Shown here: positions 9,716-20,571 of the stretch, in pieces
How the letters are laid out: every line of letters starts with the position of its first letter
How positions within the stretch are numbered: the stretch's first letter is position 1
Assembly: GCF_029892685.1 (NCBI RefSeq)
Contig: NZ_JARXVD010000010.1
Location: 62,001 to 126,000 of the forward strand
Length of the DNA: 64,000 bases
Source of the DNA: Mycobacterium sp. OTB74
GTDB taxonomy: Bacteria; Actinomycetota; Actinomycetes; Mycobacteriales; Mycobacteriaceae
Reading direction: 5' to 3'
Program-made: the position numbers and the translations under genes
The notes under the pieces: generated by a model
Seen by the model: the letters and a program-made list of their open reading frames with translations, nothing else
Databases searched by the model: none
Told to the model about the DNA's origin: nothing

Positions 9716-12700
9716 GTGAAAATGACTGACACCGAAGACAATTCGAACGAAATCGACGTCACGCCGCAGGAGGGCTCGCGGGACTCGGCCGCCCACGGCA
9801 TGTCGGTACCGGAGATGCGCGAGTGGCTGCGCAACTGGGTGGCCAACGCCACCGGACAGTCGCCGGATTCGATCAATGAGTCGGTCCCGATGGTCGAGCT
9901 GGGTCTGGCGTCGCGCGATGCGGTCGCCATGGCCTCCGACATCGAGGATCTCACCGGCGTCACGCTGACCGCCACGGTCGCTTTCCGGCACCCGACCATC
10001 GAGGCGCTGGCCCAGGTCATCGTCGAGGGAGAGCCCGAGGAGGATATCGCCGGCGCCGAGGCCGAGGACTGGTCGCGCGACGTCGACGACGACCTGGCGA
10101 ACATCGCCATCGTGGGTCTGGCCACCCGTTTCCCGGGCGAGATGAACACCCCAGACGAGATGTGGGCCGCGCTGCTGGAAGGCCGCGACGCCATCACCGA
10201 TCTGCCTGAGGGGCGTTGGGCTGAGTTCCTGGATGAGCCGCGGATCGCCGAGCGGGTCGCCAAGGCTCGCACCCGCGGCGGTTATCTGTCCGACATCAAG
10301 GGCTTCGACGCCGAGTTCTTCGCGCTGGCCAAGATGGAAGCCGACAACATCGATCCGCAGCAGCGGATGGCGCTCGAATTGACTTGGGAGGCATTGGAAC
10401 ACGCCCGTATCCCGGCGTCGGCGCTGCGCGGCGAGTCGGTCGGTGTGTTCGTCGGCAGCTCGACCAACGACTACAGCTTCCTGTCGGTTTCCGACCCGTC
10501 GATCACCCACCCGTACGCCATCACCGGCACCGCGAGTTCCATTATCGCCAACCGGGTTTCGTACTTCTTCGACTTCCGCGGCCCGTCCATGGCCATCGAC
10601 ACCGCGTGTTCCTCCTCGCTGGTGGCGGTGCACGAGGGCGTGAAGGCGTTGCGTTCCGGCGAGGCCGACGTGGTGCTGGCAGGTGGCGTCAATGCGCTGG
10701 TCACCCCGATGGTGACGGTCGGCTTCGACGAGGTCGGCGGCGTCCTGGCACCGGACGGCCGAATCAAGTCGTTCTCCTCGGACGCCGACGGATACGCTCG
10801 CTCCGAGGGCGGCGGCATGGTGGTGCTCAAGCGCATCGCCGACGCCCGCCGTGACGGCGATGAAATTCTTGCGGTGATCGCGGGTAGCGCGATCAACCAC
10901 GACGGCCGGTCCAACGGCCTGCTGGCACCGAATCCCGATGCGCAGGAAGCGGTTCTGCGCAAGGCGTACAAGGACGCCGGTATCGATCCGAAGACCGTCG
11001 ACTACATCGAGGCACACGGCACCGGCACCATCCTGGGTGACCCCATCGAGGCCGACGCGCTGGGCCGAGTAATCGGCCGTGGTCGTGCCGCCGACAAGCC
11101 TGCGCTGCTCGGCGCGGTGAAATCCAATGTCGGACACCTGGAATCGGCCGCCGGTGCGGCCAGTGTGGCCAAGGTTGCGCTGTCGCTGCACCACGACAAG
11201 CTGCCGCCGTCGATCAACTACGCGGGCCCCAACCCGTACATAGACTTCGACAAGGAGCACCTCAAGGTCAACGCTGAGGTGGCAGATTGGCCGCGGTACA
11301 GCGGCCATGCGATCGCCGGCGTTTCGGGCTTCGGTTTCGGTGGTGCCAACGCGCACGTGGTGATCCGGCAGGTGCTGCCCGGTGACCTGGTTGAGCCGGA
11401 GCCCAAAGAGGTTGTGGCCGAGGATAAGTCCACTGACGATGCCAATGCCGTTTACGTCGGCGGCGTTCGGATGGACGAGTACGGCGAGTTCATCCACGAT
11501 GACGAAGACGACAAGCGCGGTGACGCCGAGTTCTACGGATACGAGTCTGACGACGAACCCGAACTGCCCGGCCTGACTGACCGTGCGCTGCAGCTGATCG
11601 AGGCGGCCCGTGAAGAGCTGGAGTCTGCAGAGCCGGTAAAGCGCATTGTCCCGCTTGCTGTTTCGGGCTTCCTGACCTCGCGGAAGAAGGCTACTGCGGC
11701 AGAACTCGCGGACTGGATCGACAGCGAACAGGGCCGGTCCTACTCGCTGGAGGCCATCGGACGCTCGCTGTCCCGGCGCAACCACGGCCGTTCGCGCGCA
11801 GTCGTTTTGGCGCACGACCACGACGAGGCAGTCAAGGGTCTGCGGGCGCTCGCAGAGGGCAAGCAGAGCCCCTTGGTGCTGGCCGCCGACGGTCCGGTCA
11901 CCAACGGCCCGGTGTGGGTGCTGGCCGGTTTCGGTGCGCAGCACCGCAAGATGGGCAAGACCCTGTACCTGAGCGATCCGATTTTCGCCGAGTGGATCAA
12001 CAAGGTCGACGCGCACATCCAGGACGAGCGCGGCTACTCCGTCGTCGAGCTGATCCTCGATGACGCGATCGACTACACCAACGAGACCTGTGAGTACCCC
12101 ATCGAGGTCGTCCAGACGGTGATCTTCGCGCTGCAGATCGCGCTTGGTGAGCTGCTGAAGGCACACGGCGCGAAACCCGCTGCGGTGGTTGGCCAGTCGC
12201 TCGGCGAAGCCGCCGCGGCGTACTTCTCCGGTGGCCTGTCGCTGGCCGACGCCACGCGGACCATCTGCTCGCGAGCCCATCTGATGGGTGAGGGCGAGGC
12301 CATGCTGTTCGGTGACTACATCCGGCTGATGGCGTTGGTCGAGTACTCGGCTGAAGAGATCAAGACGGTCTTCGCCGACTTCCCGGGCCTCGAGGTGTGC
12401 GTCTACGCCGCCCCGACCCAGACCGTGATCGGGGGCCCGCCCGAGCAGGTCGACGCGATCATCGCCCGGGCCGAGGCCGAGGGCAAGTTCGCCCGAAAGA
12501 TGCAGACCAAGGGCGCCAGCCACACCCAGCAGATGGACCCGCTGCTGGGCGAACTCTCTGCGGAAATCCAGGGCATCGAGGCCCATCCACTGGCCACTGG
12601 CTACTACTCGACGGTCCACGAGGGCACCTACTTTCGGCCGGGCAGCGACCCGATCCACGACGTCGACTATTGGAAGAAGGGGCTGCGCCACAGCGTCTAC

Positions 12701-15241
12701 TTCACCCACGGCATCCGCAATGCCGTCGACAGCGGGCACACCACCTTCCTGGAGCTGGCTCCGAATCCGGTGGCGCTCATGCAGGTTGGGCTGACGACGG
12801 CTTCCGCTGGGCTTCATGATGGCCAGCTGATCGCCACCCTGGCCCGCAAGCAGGACGAGGTCGAGTCGATGACCACGGCCATGGCGCAGCTTTTCGTGCA
12901 CGGCCATGACCTGGACTTCCGGACGCTGTTCTCGCCGGCTCAGGATGTGGCAGTTGACTATGCGCCCATCCCGCCGACCCGCTTCAAGCGCAAGCCGCAC
13001 TGGCTGGAAGCGCGCTTCACCGGGGACAGCTCAGCGGTACTGCCGGGCAGCCACGTCGCCACCCCTGACGGCAAGCACGTCTGGGAGTACGCCCCGCGCG
13101 CCGCCGCCGATGCGGCCGCTCTGGCGGCCCTGGTGAAAGCCGCTGCCGCCCAGGTACTTCCGGACGCCCGCCTGACTGCTTTCGAGCAGCGCGCGATCCC
13201 CGGCGAGGGTGCGCGGCTGGTGACCACCCTGACCCGCCACCCCGGCGGCGGCACCGTTCAGGTGCACGCCCGGATGGGTGAATCGTTCACCCTGGTCTAC
13301 GACGCGGTGGTCAGCCGCGGTGGTGATGGGGCGGCGCTGCCTTTCGCCGCCGGAGGCGGCAATCTGACCGGAGCGATGGGTGTCGGCAATCTCGCGACTG
13401 CCGTCGGCGCCGGTGCTGTGGTGGCCGATACCGGTTTGGCTGCAACGGAACCCGAAGGCGATGCCGAGATCCTGCAGGACAACCTGACTCAGGGGGCGAA
13501 TCTCGGCGCAGGTTTCAAGAAGTGGTCGCCGGATTCCGGTGAGACCATCGCGGACCGGTTGGGTGCCATTGTCGGCGGGGCCATGGGCTACGAGCCCGAG
13601 GACCTGCCGTGGGAGGTGCCGCTGATCGAGCTGGGTCTGGACTCGCTGATGGCGGTCCGGATCAAGAACCGCGTCGAGTACGACTTCGACCTGCCGCCCA
13701 TCCAGTTGACGGCGGTGCGCGACGCCAACCTGTATGCGGTCGAGAAGTTGATCGAGTACGCGATCGAACACCGCGACGAGGTGGACCAGCTGGCTGAGGC
13801 GCAGAAGGGCCAGACCTCCGAGGAGATTGCCGCCGCGCAGGCCGAAATGCTGGGCGGTGCAACGACTGTCGCCGAGCTGGAGGCCAAGCTGGCCGAGGCG
13901 GGACATCCGCTTGGCGAGACGAAGACCGAGGAAAAGCCGGCGGTAGAGATCGCCACGGACGCTGCGTCCGCCCAGTCGGCCCCGCCGACGGAAGCCGCGC
14001 AGGTGATTCCGCCGCCCCCAACCGACCCCAGCGGCCCGGCCATCCCGCCGCCGCCCACGGATCCGTCGGGCCCGGCTGCCGCCCAACCGTCGCAGAGTGC
14101 CGTTGCTGCGGCCGCCGAGGTGCTGAACCAGAAGGCCGTCGCCGACGCGCTGAATTCCGATGTGCCGCCGCGTGATGCGGCCGAGCGGGTCACCTTCGCA
14201 ACGTGGGCGATCGTCACGGGCAAGTCGCCGGGTGGCATCTTCAACGTGGTGCCGGCGATCACCGACGAGCAGGCCGAGAAGATGGCGCAACGTCTTTCCG
14301 AGCGTGCCGAGGGCACCATCACGCCTGACGACGTCAGGAAGGCGCAGAACATCGAGGAACTGTCGACCACAGTCCGCGAGTTCCTGGAGGCCGGAGAGCT
14401 GGACGGGTTCGTCCGGGTGATCCGGGCGGCCGAAAACGACGACCAGGTACCGGTTTACGTCTTCCACGCTGCCGGTGGCTCGACCGTCGTCTACGAACCG
14501 CTGCTGAACCGCTTGCCGGCCGGTACGCCCATGATCGGCCTGGAGCGCGTCGAGGGCACCATCGAGGAACGCGCTGCGCAATACGTGCCGAAGCTGTTGG
14601 AGCTCAACGGCTGGGTGGATGGCAAGAAGGGGAAGCCCTTCATCCTGGCCGGCTGGTCGCTGGGTGGAGCGCTGTCCTACGCCTGCGCCATCGGGCTCAA
14701 GCAGGCCGGTGCTGACGTCGAGTTCGTGGGGCTCATCGACTGTGTGCGGCCGGGTACCCCGATCCCGCAGACCAATGAAGAGACCCGCAAGCGCTGGGAT
14801 CGCTACGCCAAGTTCGCCGAGAAGACGTTCAACGTGCAGATCCCGGAGATCCCGTACGAGGAGCTGGAGAAGCTCGACGACTCCGGTCAGGTGCAGTTCG
14901 TGCTGAACGCCGTCAAGGAAGCAGGCGTGCAGATTCCGGGCGGCATCATCGAGCACCAACGCACCTCATACTTGGACAACCGCGCACTGGATGTCATCGA
15001 GATCCAGCCGTACAACGGCCACGTGGTGCTCTATATGGCCGACCGCTACCACGATGACGCCGTCACCTTCGAGCCTGCGTATGCCACCCGTCAGCCAGAC
15101 GGTGGTTGGGGCGAATTCGCCTCAGGTCTGGAGGTCGTGCATATTGGCGGTGAGCACATCCAGGCCATCGACGAGCCGTACATCGCCAAGGTGGGTGCGC
15201 ATATGAGCCAAGCCATCAACGAGATTCAGGCCGGGAAGTAG
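9716..15241 (+). CDS. pks13: Polyketide synthase Pks13, mycolic acid condensase
   Basis: 1841 aa, ACP-KS-AT-ACP-TE. Visible active sites: N-terminal ACP Ser66 (LGLASRD), ketosynthase Cys298 (DTACSSSL), acyltransferase Ser828 (GQSLGEA), second ACP Ser1310 (LGLDSLM) and thioesterase Ser1648 (GWSLGG), with TE His in GGEHIQAID. It condenses the meromycoloyl chain from FadD32 with the carboxyacyl-CoA from AccD4 complexes and transfers the alpha-alkyl beta-ketoacyl product to trehalose. Two non-catalytic inserts stand out: an acidic linker after KS (about 560-640) and an Ala/Pro-rich linker before TE. It is about 108 aa longer than Rv3800c, mostly in the linkers. The start may be GTG 9716 or ATG 9722. 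Confidence 0.97.
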   Translation: MKMTDTEDNSNEIDVTPQEGSRDSAAHGMSVPEMREWLRNWVANATGQSPDSINESVPMVELGLASRDAVAMASDIEDLTGVTLTATVAFRHPTIEALAQVIVEGEPEEDIAGAEAEDWSRDVDDDLANIAIVGLATRFPGEMNTPDEMWAALLEGRDAITDLPEGRWAEFLDEPRIAERVAKARTRGGYLSDIKGFDAEFFALAKMEADNIDPQQRMALELTWEALEHARIPASALRGESVGVFVGSSTNDYSFLSVSDPSITHPYAITGTASSIIANRVSYFFDFRGPSMAIDTACSSSLVAVHEGVKALRSGEADVVLAGGVNALVTPMVTVGFDEVGGVLAPDGRIKSFSSDADGYARSEGGGMVVLKRIADARRDGDEILAVIAGSAINHDGRSNGLLAPNPDAQEAVLRKAYKDAGIDPKTVDYIEAHGTGTILGDPIEADALGRVIGRGRAADKPALLGAVKSNVGHLESAAGAASVAKVALSLHHDKLPPSINYAGPNPYIDFDKEHLKVNAEVADWPRYSGHAIAGVSGFGFGGANAHVVIRQVLPGDLVEPEPKEVVAEDKSTDDANAVYVGGVRMDEYGEFIHDDEDDKRGDAEFYGYESDDEPELPGLTDRALQLIEAAREELESAEPVKRIVPLAVSGFLTSRKKATAAELADWIDSEQGRSYSLEAIGRSLSRRNHGRSRAVVLAHDHDEAVKGLRALAEGKQSPLVLAADGPVTNGPVWVLAGFGAQHRKMGKTLYLSDPIFAEWINKVDAHIQDERGYSVVELILDDAIDYTNETCEYPIEVVQTVIFALQIALGELLKAHGAKPAAVVGQSLGEAAAAYFSGGLSLADATRTICSRAHLMGEGEAMLFGDYIRLMALVEYSAEEIKTVFADFPGLEVCVYAAPTQTVIGGPPEQVDAIIARAEAEGKFARKMQTKGASHTQQMDPLLGELSAEIQGIEAHPLATGYYSTVHEGTYFRPGSDPIHDVDYWKKGLRHSVYFTHGIRNAVDSGHTTFLELAPNPVALMQVGLTTASAGLHDGQLIATLARKQDEVESMTTAMAQLFVHGHDLDFRTLFSPAQDVAVDYAPIPPTRFKRKPHWLEARFTGDSSAVLPGSHVATPDGKHVWEYAPRAAADAAALAALVKAAAAQVLPDARLTAFEQRAIPGEGARLVTTLTRHPGGGTVQVHARMGESFTLVYDAVVSRGGDGAALPFAAGGGNLTGAMGVGNLATAVGAGAVVADTGLAATEPEGDAEILQDNLTQGANLGAGFKKWSPDSGETIADRLGAIVGGAMGYEPEDLPWEVPLIELGLDSLMAVRIKNRVEYDFDLPPIQLTAVRDANLYAVEKLIEYAIEHRDEVDQLAEAQKGQTSEEIAAAQAEMLGGATTVAELEAKLAEAGHPLGETKTEEKPAVEIATDAASAQSAPPTEAAQVIPPPPTDPSGPAIPPPPTDPSGPAAAQPSQSAVAAAAEVLNQKAVADALNSDVPPRDAAERVTFATWAIVTGKSPGGIFNVVPAITDEQAEKMAQRLSERAEGTITPDDVRKAQNIEELSTTVREFLEAGELDGFVRVIRAAENDDQVPVYVFHAAGGSTVVYEPLLNRLPAGTPMIGLERVEGTIEERAAQYVPKLLELNGWVDGKKGKPFILAGWSLGGALSYACAIGLKQAGADVEFVGLIDCVRPGTPIPQTNEETRKRWDRYAKFAEKTFNVQIPEIPYEELEKLDDSGQVQFVLNAVKEAGVQIPGGIIEHQRTSYLDNRALDVIEIQPYNGHVVLYMADRYHDDAVTFEPAYATRQPDGGWGEFASGLEVVHIGGEHIQAIDEPYIAKVGAHMSQAINEIQAGK
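14006..14077 (+). repeat. 36-nt tandem duplication in the Pks13 linker
   Basis: Two adjacent copies encode [12 protein letters not shown] twice. The protein repeat is exact but the DNA copies differ at several third codon positions. It lies in the flexible linker between the second acyl carrier domain and the thioesterase and probably affects only linker length. Confidence 0.85.
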
Positions 15242-15251
15242 TAGGAGAACC

Positions 15252-16829
15252 GTGACCGCCGAACTGAGCGCACCGCGCCCGCCCGCCACCACAGCTGAGA
15301 AGCTGGCCGAGCTTCGCGAAAAGCTGGAGCTGGCAAAGGAACCCGGTGGCGAGAAGGCTGCCGCCAAGCGCGACAAGAAGGGCATCCCGAGCGCCCGCGC
15401 CCGGATCCACGCGCTGCTCGACCCGGGCAGCTTCATGGAGATCGGTGCGCTGGCCAAGACTCCGGGTGACCCGAACGCCCTGTTCGGCGACGGTGTGGTG
15501 ACCGGTCACGGGACCATCGATGGCCGGCCGGTCGCGGTGTTCAGCCACGACCAGACGGTGTTCCAAGGTTCGGTCGGTGAGATGTTCGGCCGCAAGGTGG
15601 CCAAGCTCATGGAGTGGGTGGCCATGGTCGGCTGCCCGATCATCGGCATCAACGACTCCGCCGGCGCCCGGATCCAGGACGCGGTGACCTCGCTGGCGTG
15701 GTACGCCGAGCTGGGCCGCCGCCACGAGATGTTGCGTGGCCTGGTCCCGGAGATCTCGTTGATCTTCGGCAAATGCGCTGGCGGCGCCGTGTATTCGCCG
15801 ATCCAGACCGACCTGGTGGTCGCGGTGCGCGATCAGGGCTACATGTTCATCACCGGTCCGGACGTCATCAAGGACGTCACCGGCGAGGACGTCACCTTCG
15901 ATGAGCTCGGCGGTGCCGACGTCCAGGCGCAGCGCGGCAACATTCACAAGGTGGTGGAGTCCGAGGCCGCGGCGTACCAGTACGTGCGTGACTACCTGAG
16001 TTTCCTGCCCGCCAACCACTTTGACGACGCACCGATCATCAACCCGGGTCTGGAGCCCGAGCTGACCCCTACAGACTTCGAGCTGGACAAGATCGTGCCG
16101 GACGCCGACAACGCCGGCTACGACATGCACGACATTCTGCTGCGCATGTTCGACGATGGTGATGTCTTCGAGATCTCCGACCAGCGCGCTCCGGAGATGA
16201 TCACCGCATTCGCGCGGGTCGACGGTCATCCGGTCGGCGTCCTCGCCAACCAGCCGCTGTTCATGGCGGGCGCCATCGGCAACGAGGCATCCGACAAGGC
16301 TGCCGGCTTCATCCGGTTCTGCGACTCATTCAATCTGCCTTTGGTTTTCGTGGTCGATACCCCGGGCGCCCTGCCGGGTGTGGCGGAGGAGACCGGCGGC
16401 ATCATCAAGCGTGGTGGCCGGTTCTTCAATGCGATCGTGGAAGCCGATGTGCCGAAGGTGACGTTCGTCATCCGCAAGGCCTACGGCGGCGGCTACGCGG
16501 TGATGGGTTCCAAGCAGCTCTCCGCGGACCTGAACTATGCCTGGCCCACCGCGCGTATCGCCGTCATCGGTGCGCAGGGTGCGGCGCAACTGCTGGTCAA
16601 GCGCTTCCCCGATCCGACCGCACCGGAGGTGCAGAAGATCAAGGCTGACTTCATCGAGGGTTACAACGCCAACATGGCGATCCCGTGGACGGCCGCAGAG
16701 CGTGGCTACATCGACGCGGTGATCCAGCCGCACGAGACCCGCCTGCTGCTGCGCAAGTCGCTGAAGCTGCTGCGGGACAAGCAGAACCTCAAGAAGGTTC
16801 AGCGCAAGCACGGCCTGACCCCGCTGTAA
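15252..16829 (+). CDS. accD4: Acyl-CoA carboxylase beta subunit AccD4
   Basis: 525 aa; GTG at 15252 behind TAGGAGAA, 10 bp after pks13. Carboxyltransferase beta subunit with the two crotonase-fold halves typical of AccD proteins: the acyl-CoA oxyanion region [14 protein letters not shown] in the N-terminal half and [14 protein letters not shown] in the C-terminal half. AccD4, together with the shared AccA3 biotin carrier, AccD5 and AccE5, carboxylates C24-C26 acyl-CoA to provide the alpha-branch donor for Pks13. The C-terminal segment [18 protein letters not shown] is worth noting because a decayed copy of it is found at 34.98-35.07 kb. Confidence 0.97.
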   Translation: MTAELSAPRPPATTAEKLAELREKLELAKEPGGEKAAAKRDKKGIPSARARIHALLDPGSFMEIGALAKTPGDPNALFGDGVVTGHGTIDGRPVAVFSHDQTVFQGSVGEMFGRKVAKLMEWVAMVGCPIIGINDSAGARIQDAVTSLAWYAELGRRHEMLRGLVPEISLIFGKCAGGAVYSPIQTDLVVAVRDQGYMFITGPDVIKDVTGEDVTFDELGGADVQAQRGNIHKVVESEAAAYQYVRDYLSFLPANHFDDAPIINPGLEPELTPTDFELDKIVPDADNAGYDMHDILLRMFDDGDVFEISDQRAPEMITAFARVDGHPVGVLANQPLFMAGAIGNEASDKAAGFIRFCDSFNLPLVFVVDTPGALPGVAEETGGIIKRGGRFFNAIVEADVPKVTFVIRKAYGGGYAVMGSKQLSADLNYAWPTARIAVIGAQGAAQLLVKRFPDPTAPEVQKIKADFIEGYNANMAIPWTAAERGYIDAVIQPHETRLLLRKSLKLLRDKQNLKKVQRKHGLTPL

Positions 16830-16859
16830 GGGTTGCTCACGCTTCAGTGAAGATTCACG

Positions 16860-16985
16860 ATGACCCAGACTTCCACTAATTCCGGGCTGAAGGCCGTCGC
16901 CGGTGTCGCGGCGACGGCTGTCGGTGGTGCTGCCGCGCTCTACCGTGGCGCCGAACAACTGCCGCTGCACCGGGACGGGAAGTAA
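16860..16985 (+). CDS. 41-aa small ORF between accD4 and hydrolase
   Basis: ATG 16860 to TAA 16985, in a different frame from the flanking genes. The product starts MTQTSTNSGLKAVAGVAATA, continues with a Gly/Ala-rich hydrophobic core and ends in a charged tail (ALYRGAEQLPLHRDGK), so it could be a single-pass membrane microprotein. It sits 30 bp after accD4 and 4 bp before the hydrolase start, as expected for a coupled small gene. No family recognised. The alternative is that it is the detached N-terminus of the hydrolase after a frameshift, but the hydrolase already has a reasonable start. Confidence 0.45.
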   Translation: MTQTSTNSGLKAVAGVAATAVGGAAALYRGAEQLPLHRDGK

Positions 16986-16989
16986 CCCC

Positions 16990-17898
16990 GTGTCGACAGA
17001 CAGCGCTGCGGGAGCGGCCAATGTCGAGGAGTCGGGCGTGCACCCGCCGATATCCCCGGGGGTCCGTCGGGCCTTTTGGTGGCTCGAGCGGCTCGCGCCG
17101 GGGATCGGCGCCCGGTGGGCAACCGAATTGTGGTGCACCGTGCCCGATGTCGACCTGAGCACCAAGATGCCGCCCGGCCTGCCGCCCAGCACGCCGATCG
17201 AGGCATCCTGGGACGGCCACCGCATTTCCGGTGAATCCTGGGGTGACGGTCCGCTGGTCTACCTGGTGCACGGCTGGGGCGGATGCCCCGCGCACCTGGC
17301 GGTGTTCGTCAAACCCCTTGTCCAGACAGGACATCGGGTGATCGCGTTCGATCTGCCCAGCCATAACGACTCCGATCCGGGTGCGCTGGCACCCGGACGC
17401 AGCACCATCGTCGAATGCGCGGAAGCGGTGCGGGCCGTCATTCAGACACATGGACCAGCGCGCGCCATCGTCGGTCACTCGTTGGGCGCCAAGGCGGCAG
17501 CGTTGGCCGTGGCGCGAGGAGCAGCGACCGAGAGGTTTGTGTTCCTGGCGCCGATGGGCGAATTCTCCTGGTATCTGGATGTTTTCGCGGAACGGCACGG
17601 CTTCGGCCGACGGATCCGGGACCGGCTGCATCGACGGCTGAGCCAGCGGATCGGGATGCCCCTGTTGGAGACCGACATCGCCAAATTGGCCGGCCGACTC
17701 GGTGATCGGCCGCTGCTGGTCATCCATGACCCGGACGATCCGGACAGCCTGTACACGGAAAGCGAAGAGATCGTGCAGGTTTGGCCCGATGCCCGGCTGG
17801 AGACCACCCGGGGGCTGGGCCGCCTGGCGCACTATCGGATTCTGCGGCACCGCCCGGCGATTCTCGCCGGGGTCGAGTTCATCGGTCCGGCCTGCTGA
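16990..17898 (+). CDS. Alpha/beta hydrolase
   Basis: 302 aa from the GTG at 16990; the frame stays open upstream to 16903 but those residues are Arg/Cys-rich and not hydrolase-like. The oxyanion-hole motif LVHGWGG (around residue 92) and the nucleophile elbow GHSLGAK are clear, and a C-terminal HDPDD segment offers the acid; the catalytic His is probably in the RLAHYRIL region. Serine hydrolase of unknown substrate; no signal peptide. It is the last gene of the mycolate cluster on this strand and may be transcribed with accD4. Confidence 0.8.
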   Translation: MSTDSAAGAANVEESGVHPPISPGVRRAFWWLERLAPGIGARWATELWCTVPDVDLSTKMPPGLPPSTPIEASWDGHRISGESWGDGPLVYLVHGWGGCPAHLAVFVKPLVQTGHRVIAFDLPSHNDSDPGALAPGRSTIVECAEAVRAVIQTHGPARAIVGHSLGAKAAALAVARGAATERFVFLAPMGEFSWYLDVFAERHGFGRRIRDRLHRRLSQRIGMPLLETDIAKLAGRLGDRPLLVIHDPDDPDSLYTESEEIVQVWPDARLETTRGLGRLAHYRILRHRPAILAGVEFIGPAC

Positions 17899-18043
17899 GC
17901 CCACTGCCCCAGCATCAAATATCGCACGTCATGCGGTGGCGGCAGCCAAGATGCGACCATCGGTACGCACCATGGCAAGGGAGCCGGCATGGGTTGGCGG
18001 GGAAGGTTCCTGCACACCCAGTTCACCCGCAGCCTGCACGCTG

Positions 18044-18775
18044 CTAGGACAGCGCGTCAAACGCCGTGACAGCTCGCTGTGCTGCACTGCGTGCGCTGGC
18101 CGGATTGGCACCGGTGATGACTCGTCCGGCAGTGATGGAGTAGTCGTCGAAAGGATGCATGGGAGAGCTGTAGTCGGCGCCCGCGCTGCTGACCGCTGTC
18201 ACGACAGGGGTGACTCCGTCGGCCGTCAGCTTCTCTATAACTTCTAAGACGACTTCGCCTTCAATGGTGAAGCCGGTGACCGTCTTCCCCTCGATGATCG
18301 ACTTGCCGGTTGCGGGGTCGGCGACTCCGGGGAGGAGTACGGGTCCGTGACACACCGCCGCGACGATTCCTCCTCGCGTCCATACGGTTTGCGCAGCGGC
18401 CTGAAGGCCGCGGGCGCTTGGATAGTCGTACAGGGCGGCGTGCCCGGCGGACCCGAAGAACAACCCGTACTCGGCGGCCTTCACGTCCGACGCTTTCATC
18501 AGCCGAGAGTTCAGCTTCACGTTGAATGGGTGATCCGGCTTGTCGAAGACTGCCTTGTCATCACCGGCCAAGAACCTGTCGGTGAGAGATAGATCGTCCA
18601 AACCGAACGTACCTGTCTCGGAGGCGAGGTCGACTTCGAAGCCGGCGTCGGTGAAAACCTCGAACGGGTGCAACGCCTCGGTGTAGAAGAGCCCCGTTTT
18701 CGTACCGTCGGGATAGATGACGCCGTGGTAGCTGCTGATGGAGATCAGGGCCTTGCGGGGAAGGGGGTTGGTCAT
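18044..18775 (-). CDS. DJ-1/PfpI (Hsp31-like) family protein
   Basis: 243 aa from the ATG at 18775; the longer frame upstream overlaps the preceding gene and looks non-coding. The flavodoxin-like DJ-1/PfpI fold is shown by the nucleophile elbow AAVCHGPVLL with the conserved Cys, the upstream FFGSAGHAALYDYP segment with its His, and an early Glu in the ALHPFEVFTDAGFEVDLASE stretch. Relatives of this long subtype act as glyoxalase III, deglycase or holding chaperone under carbonyl stress. It is the last gene of a minus-strand operon, 7 bp after the EthD-domain gene. Confidence 0.85.
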   Translation of the reverse strand: MTNPLPRKALISISSYHGVIYPDGTKTGLFYTEALHPFEVFTDAGFEVDLASETGTFGLDDLSLTDRFLAGDDKAVFDKPDHPFNVKLNSRLMKASDVKAAEYGLFFGSAGHAALYDYPSARGLQAAAQTVWTRGGIVAAVCHGPVLLPGVADPATGKSIIEGKTVTGFTIEGEVVLEVIEKLTADGVTPVVTAVSSAGADYSSPMHPFDDYSITAGRVITGANPASARSAAQRAVTAFDALS

Positions 18776-18782
18776 GGCCGCG

Positions 18783-19103
18783 TCACCTTTGCGGTATCTC
18801 GATGTCAGAGAACAGAACACGGACGCCGCCGGTCGACAGCCGTGCCATGGCTTCGAAGAATGCGCCCGCCTCGGGCGTCGCAACCGCCGCACTGGCGGCC
18901 TGGTAGTCAGGGTAATAGAGATCGATCATGCGGTAGGCAGGCGTCGGGCTGCCATCCTCCTTCGGCCACACCTTGGACGCTTCGACGCGCACGTGACCAG
19001 GTATCTTGCGAGCCGCTGTCAATTGCTCTTGTTCATAAGCACTTTCGAAAGCAGCCGGATCGGTCGGGTTGTCGTAGATGACGGTGATCTTGGTTTCTGG
19101 CAT
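18783..19103 (-). CDS. EthD-domain protein
   Basis: 106 aa from the ATG at 19103, with a strong AAGGAGAATTC ribosome-binding site. A dimeric alpha-beta barrel (ferredoxin-like) of the EthD family: it opens KITVIYDNPTDPAAFESAYE, and the centre has the typical YRMIDLYYPDYQAA strand. EthD proteins accompany varied catabolic genes; some are needed for ether degradation but no catalytic mechanism is established. It lies between fumarase and the DJ-1 gene in one transcription unit, so it may handle or protect an intermediate of the same pathway. The specific role is unknown. Confidence 0.8.
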   Translation of the reverse strand: MPETKITVIYDNPTDPAAFESAYEQEQLTAARKIPGHVRVEASKVWPKEDGSPTPAYRMIDLYYPDYQAASAAVATPEAGAFFEAMARLSTGGVRVLFSDIEIPQR

Positions 19104-19137
19104 TGAATTCTCCTTGTCTTGGCGGGCTGTGCGATGC

Positions 19138-20571
19138 TTAGACCATCTTGGCGGGGTTGACGATTCGGTCGTAGTCTGCCGCATTTATGAATCCCGAGCG
19201 CAGTGCCGCCTCACGCAGCGTGGAGCCGGTTCGATCTGCATCATGTGCAATCGCCGAGGCCTTGTCGTACCCGATCACCGGAGAGAGTGCGGTGACCAGC
19301 ATCAAAGACCGATCGACGTCGGACTCGATCTGTTCGGTGTTGAGTTTGATTCCCTCAATACAGAATTCACGAAGCTTGCTACACGCATCACCGAGGATTC
19401 GCGCTGAGTGCAGATAGTTGTTGATGACGATCGGGCGCATCGCATTGAGCTCGAAGTTGCCCTGGCTGCCGGCGATTCCGACCGCGGCGTCGTCACCGAG
19501 CACTTGGATGCACACCATCACCATGGCCTCGCACTGGGTTGGATTCACCTTGCCGGGCATAATCGAACTCCCCGGTTCATTGGCAGGCAGCTTCAACTCG
19601 CCGATGCCGGCGCGCGGCCCCGAGGCGAGCCAACGAATATCGTTCGCGATCTTCATCAACGCCACCGCCAATCCACGCAGGGTGGCATGTGAGGCGACCA
19701 GGCCGTCCAGTCCGCCCTGTGCTTCGAATTTGTTTGGTGCGGTGATGAACTCGTGCGCAGTGAGCGCGGCAATCGCCGCGGCCACGTCACGGCCGAAGTC
19801 CGCAGGCGCATTCAGTCCGGTCCCCACAGCGGTGCCACCCGCCGCCAGTCTCGATAGCTCGCCGAGCCCGGCCTCGATCCGCGCGGTGGCCGTATCGAGT
19901 TGCGCCGCCCAGCCCGACCACTCTTGGCCAACGGTCAGCGGCACAGCATCCTGCAGATGGGTGCGTCCGATCTTGACGACTTCGGCCCACCGGTCTGCCC
20001 GCTCAGAGATGACGTCGCGCAACTTGCGCACCGCCGGCAGCAGTCGTTCGCGAAGTTCCAGCACCGCAGCAATATTCATCGCGGTCGGGAAGGTGTCGTT
20101 CGATGACTGTCCCATGTTGACGTCGTCGTTGGGATGGATCGGGGTCTTGGACCCGAGATCTCCGCCGACGAGTTGGATGCAGCGGTTGCTGATTACCTCG
20201 TTGACATTCATGTTCGACTGGGTGCCCGAACCCGTCTGCCATACAAAGAGCGGAAACTGCTCATCCAATTGCCCGGAGATGACTTCATCGCAGACCCTAC
20301 TGATCAGGTCCGCCTTCCACTGGGGCAGCCGGCCTGCCTTGGCGTTGACGGTGGCGGCGGCCTTCTTGACGTAGCCGTAGGCGTGATAGACCGCTTTGGG
20401 CATGCGGTCGTCGCCGATGTCGAAATGGACCAGTGACCGTTGTGTCTGGGCGCCCCAATAGTGGTCGGCGGGGACGTCGATGCCGCCCATCGAGTCGCTC
20501 TCATGCCGAGTTCCTTTGCAGTCCAGTCCGATCGGAAGGTCCAGAATCGTCGGGGGTCGGTCCTCGTTCAT
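19138..20571 (-). CDS. fumC: Class II fumarate hydratase
   Basis: 477 aa from the ATG at 20571, which overlaps the malic enzyme stop as ATGA. All class II signatures are present: TGSGTQSNMNVNEV, HPNDDVNMGQSSNDTFPTA, KIGRTHLQDAVPLT and the lyase signature GSSIMPGKVNPTQCE. These enzymes interconvert fumarate and malate without an iron-sulfur cluster. Translational coupling to NAD-malic enzyme points to a fumarate to malate to pyruvate route. Mycobacteria normally have a housekeeping fumarase elsewhere, so this is probably a pathway-dedicated second copy. Aspartase belongs to the same superfamily and cannot be fully excluded by eye. Confidence 0.9.
   Translation of the reverse strand: MNEDRPPTILDLPIGLDCKGTRHESDSMGGIDVPADHYWGAQTQRSLVHFDIGDDRMPKAVYHAYGYVKKAAATVNAKAGRLPQWKADLISRVCDEVISGQLDEQFPLFVWQTGSGTQSNMNVNEVISNRCIQLVGGDLGSKTPIHPNDDVNMGQSSNDTFPTAMNIAAVLELRERLLPAVRKLRDVISERADRWAEVVKIGRTHLQDAVPLTVGQEWSGWAAQLDTATARIEAGLGELSRLAAGGTAVGTGLNAPADFGRDVAAAIAALTAHEFITAPNKFEAQGGLDGLVASHATLRGLAVALMKIANDIRWLASGPRAGIGELKLPANEPGSSIMPGKVNPTQCEAMVMVCIQVLGDDAAVGIAGSQGNFELNAMRPIVINNYLHSARILGDACSKLREFCIEGIKLNTEQIESDVDRSLMLVTALSPVIGYDKASAIAHDADRTGSTLREAALRSGFINAADYDRIVNPAKMV

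Noticed and set aside
9515..13000. 1161-codon open frame on the minus strand opposite fadD32/pks13
   Set aside because: It mirrors the codon pattern of pks13 in GC-rich DNA; composition is His/Arg/Gln-rich with no domain, and pks13 is certain.
13031..14959. 642-codon minus-strand frame opposite pks13
   Set aside because: Same GC-driven antisense effect; no recognisable motifs.
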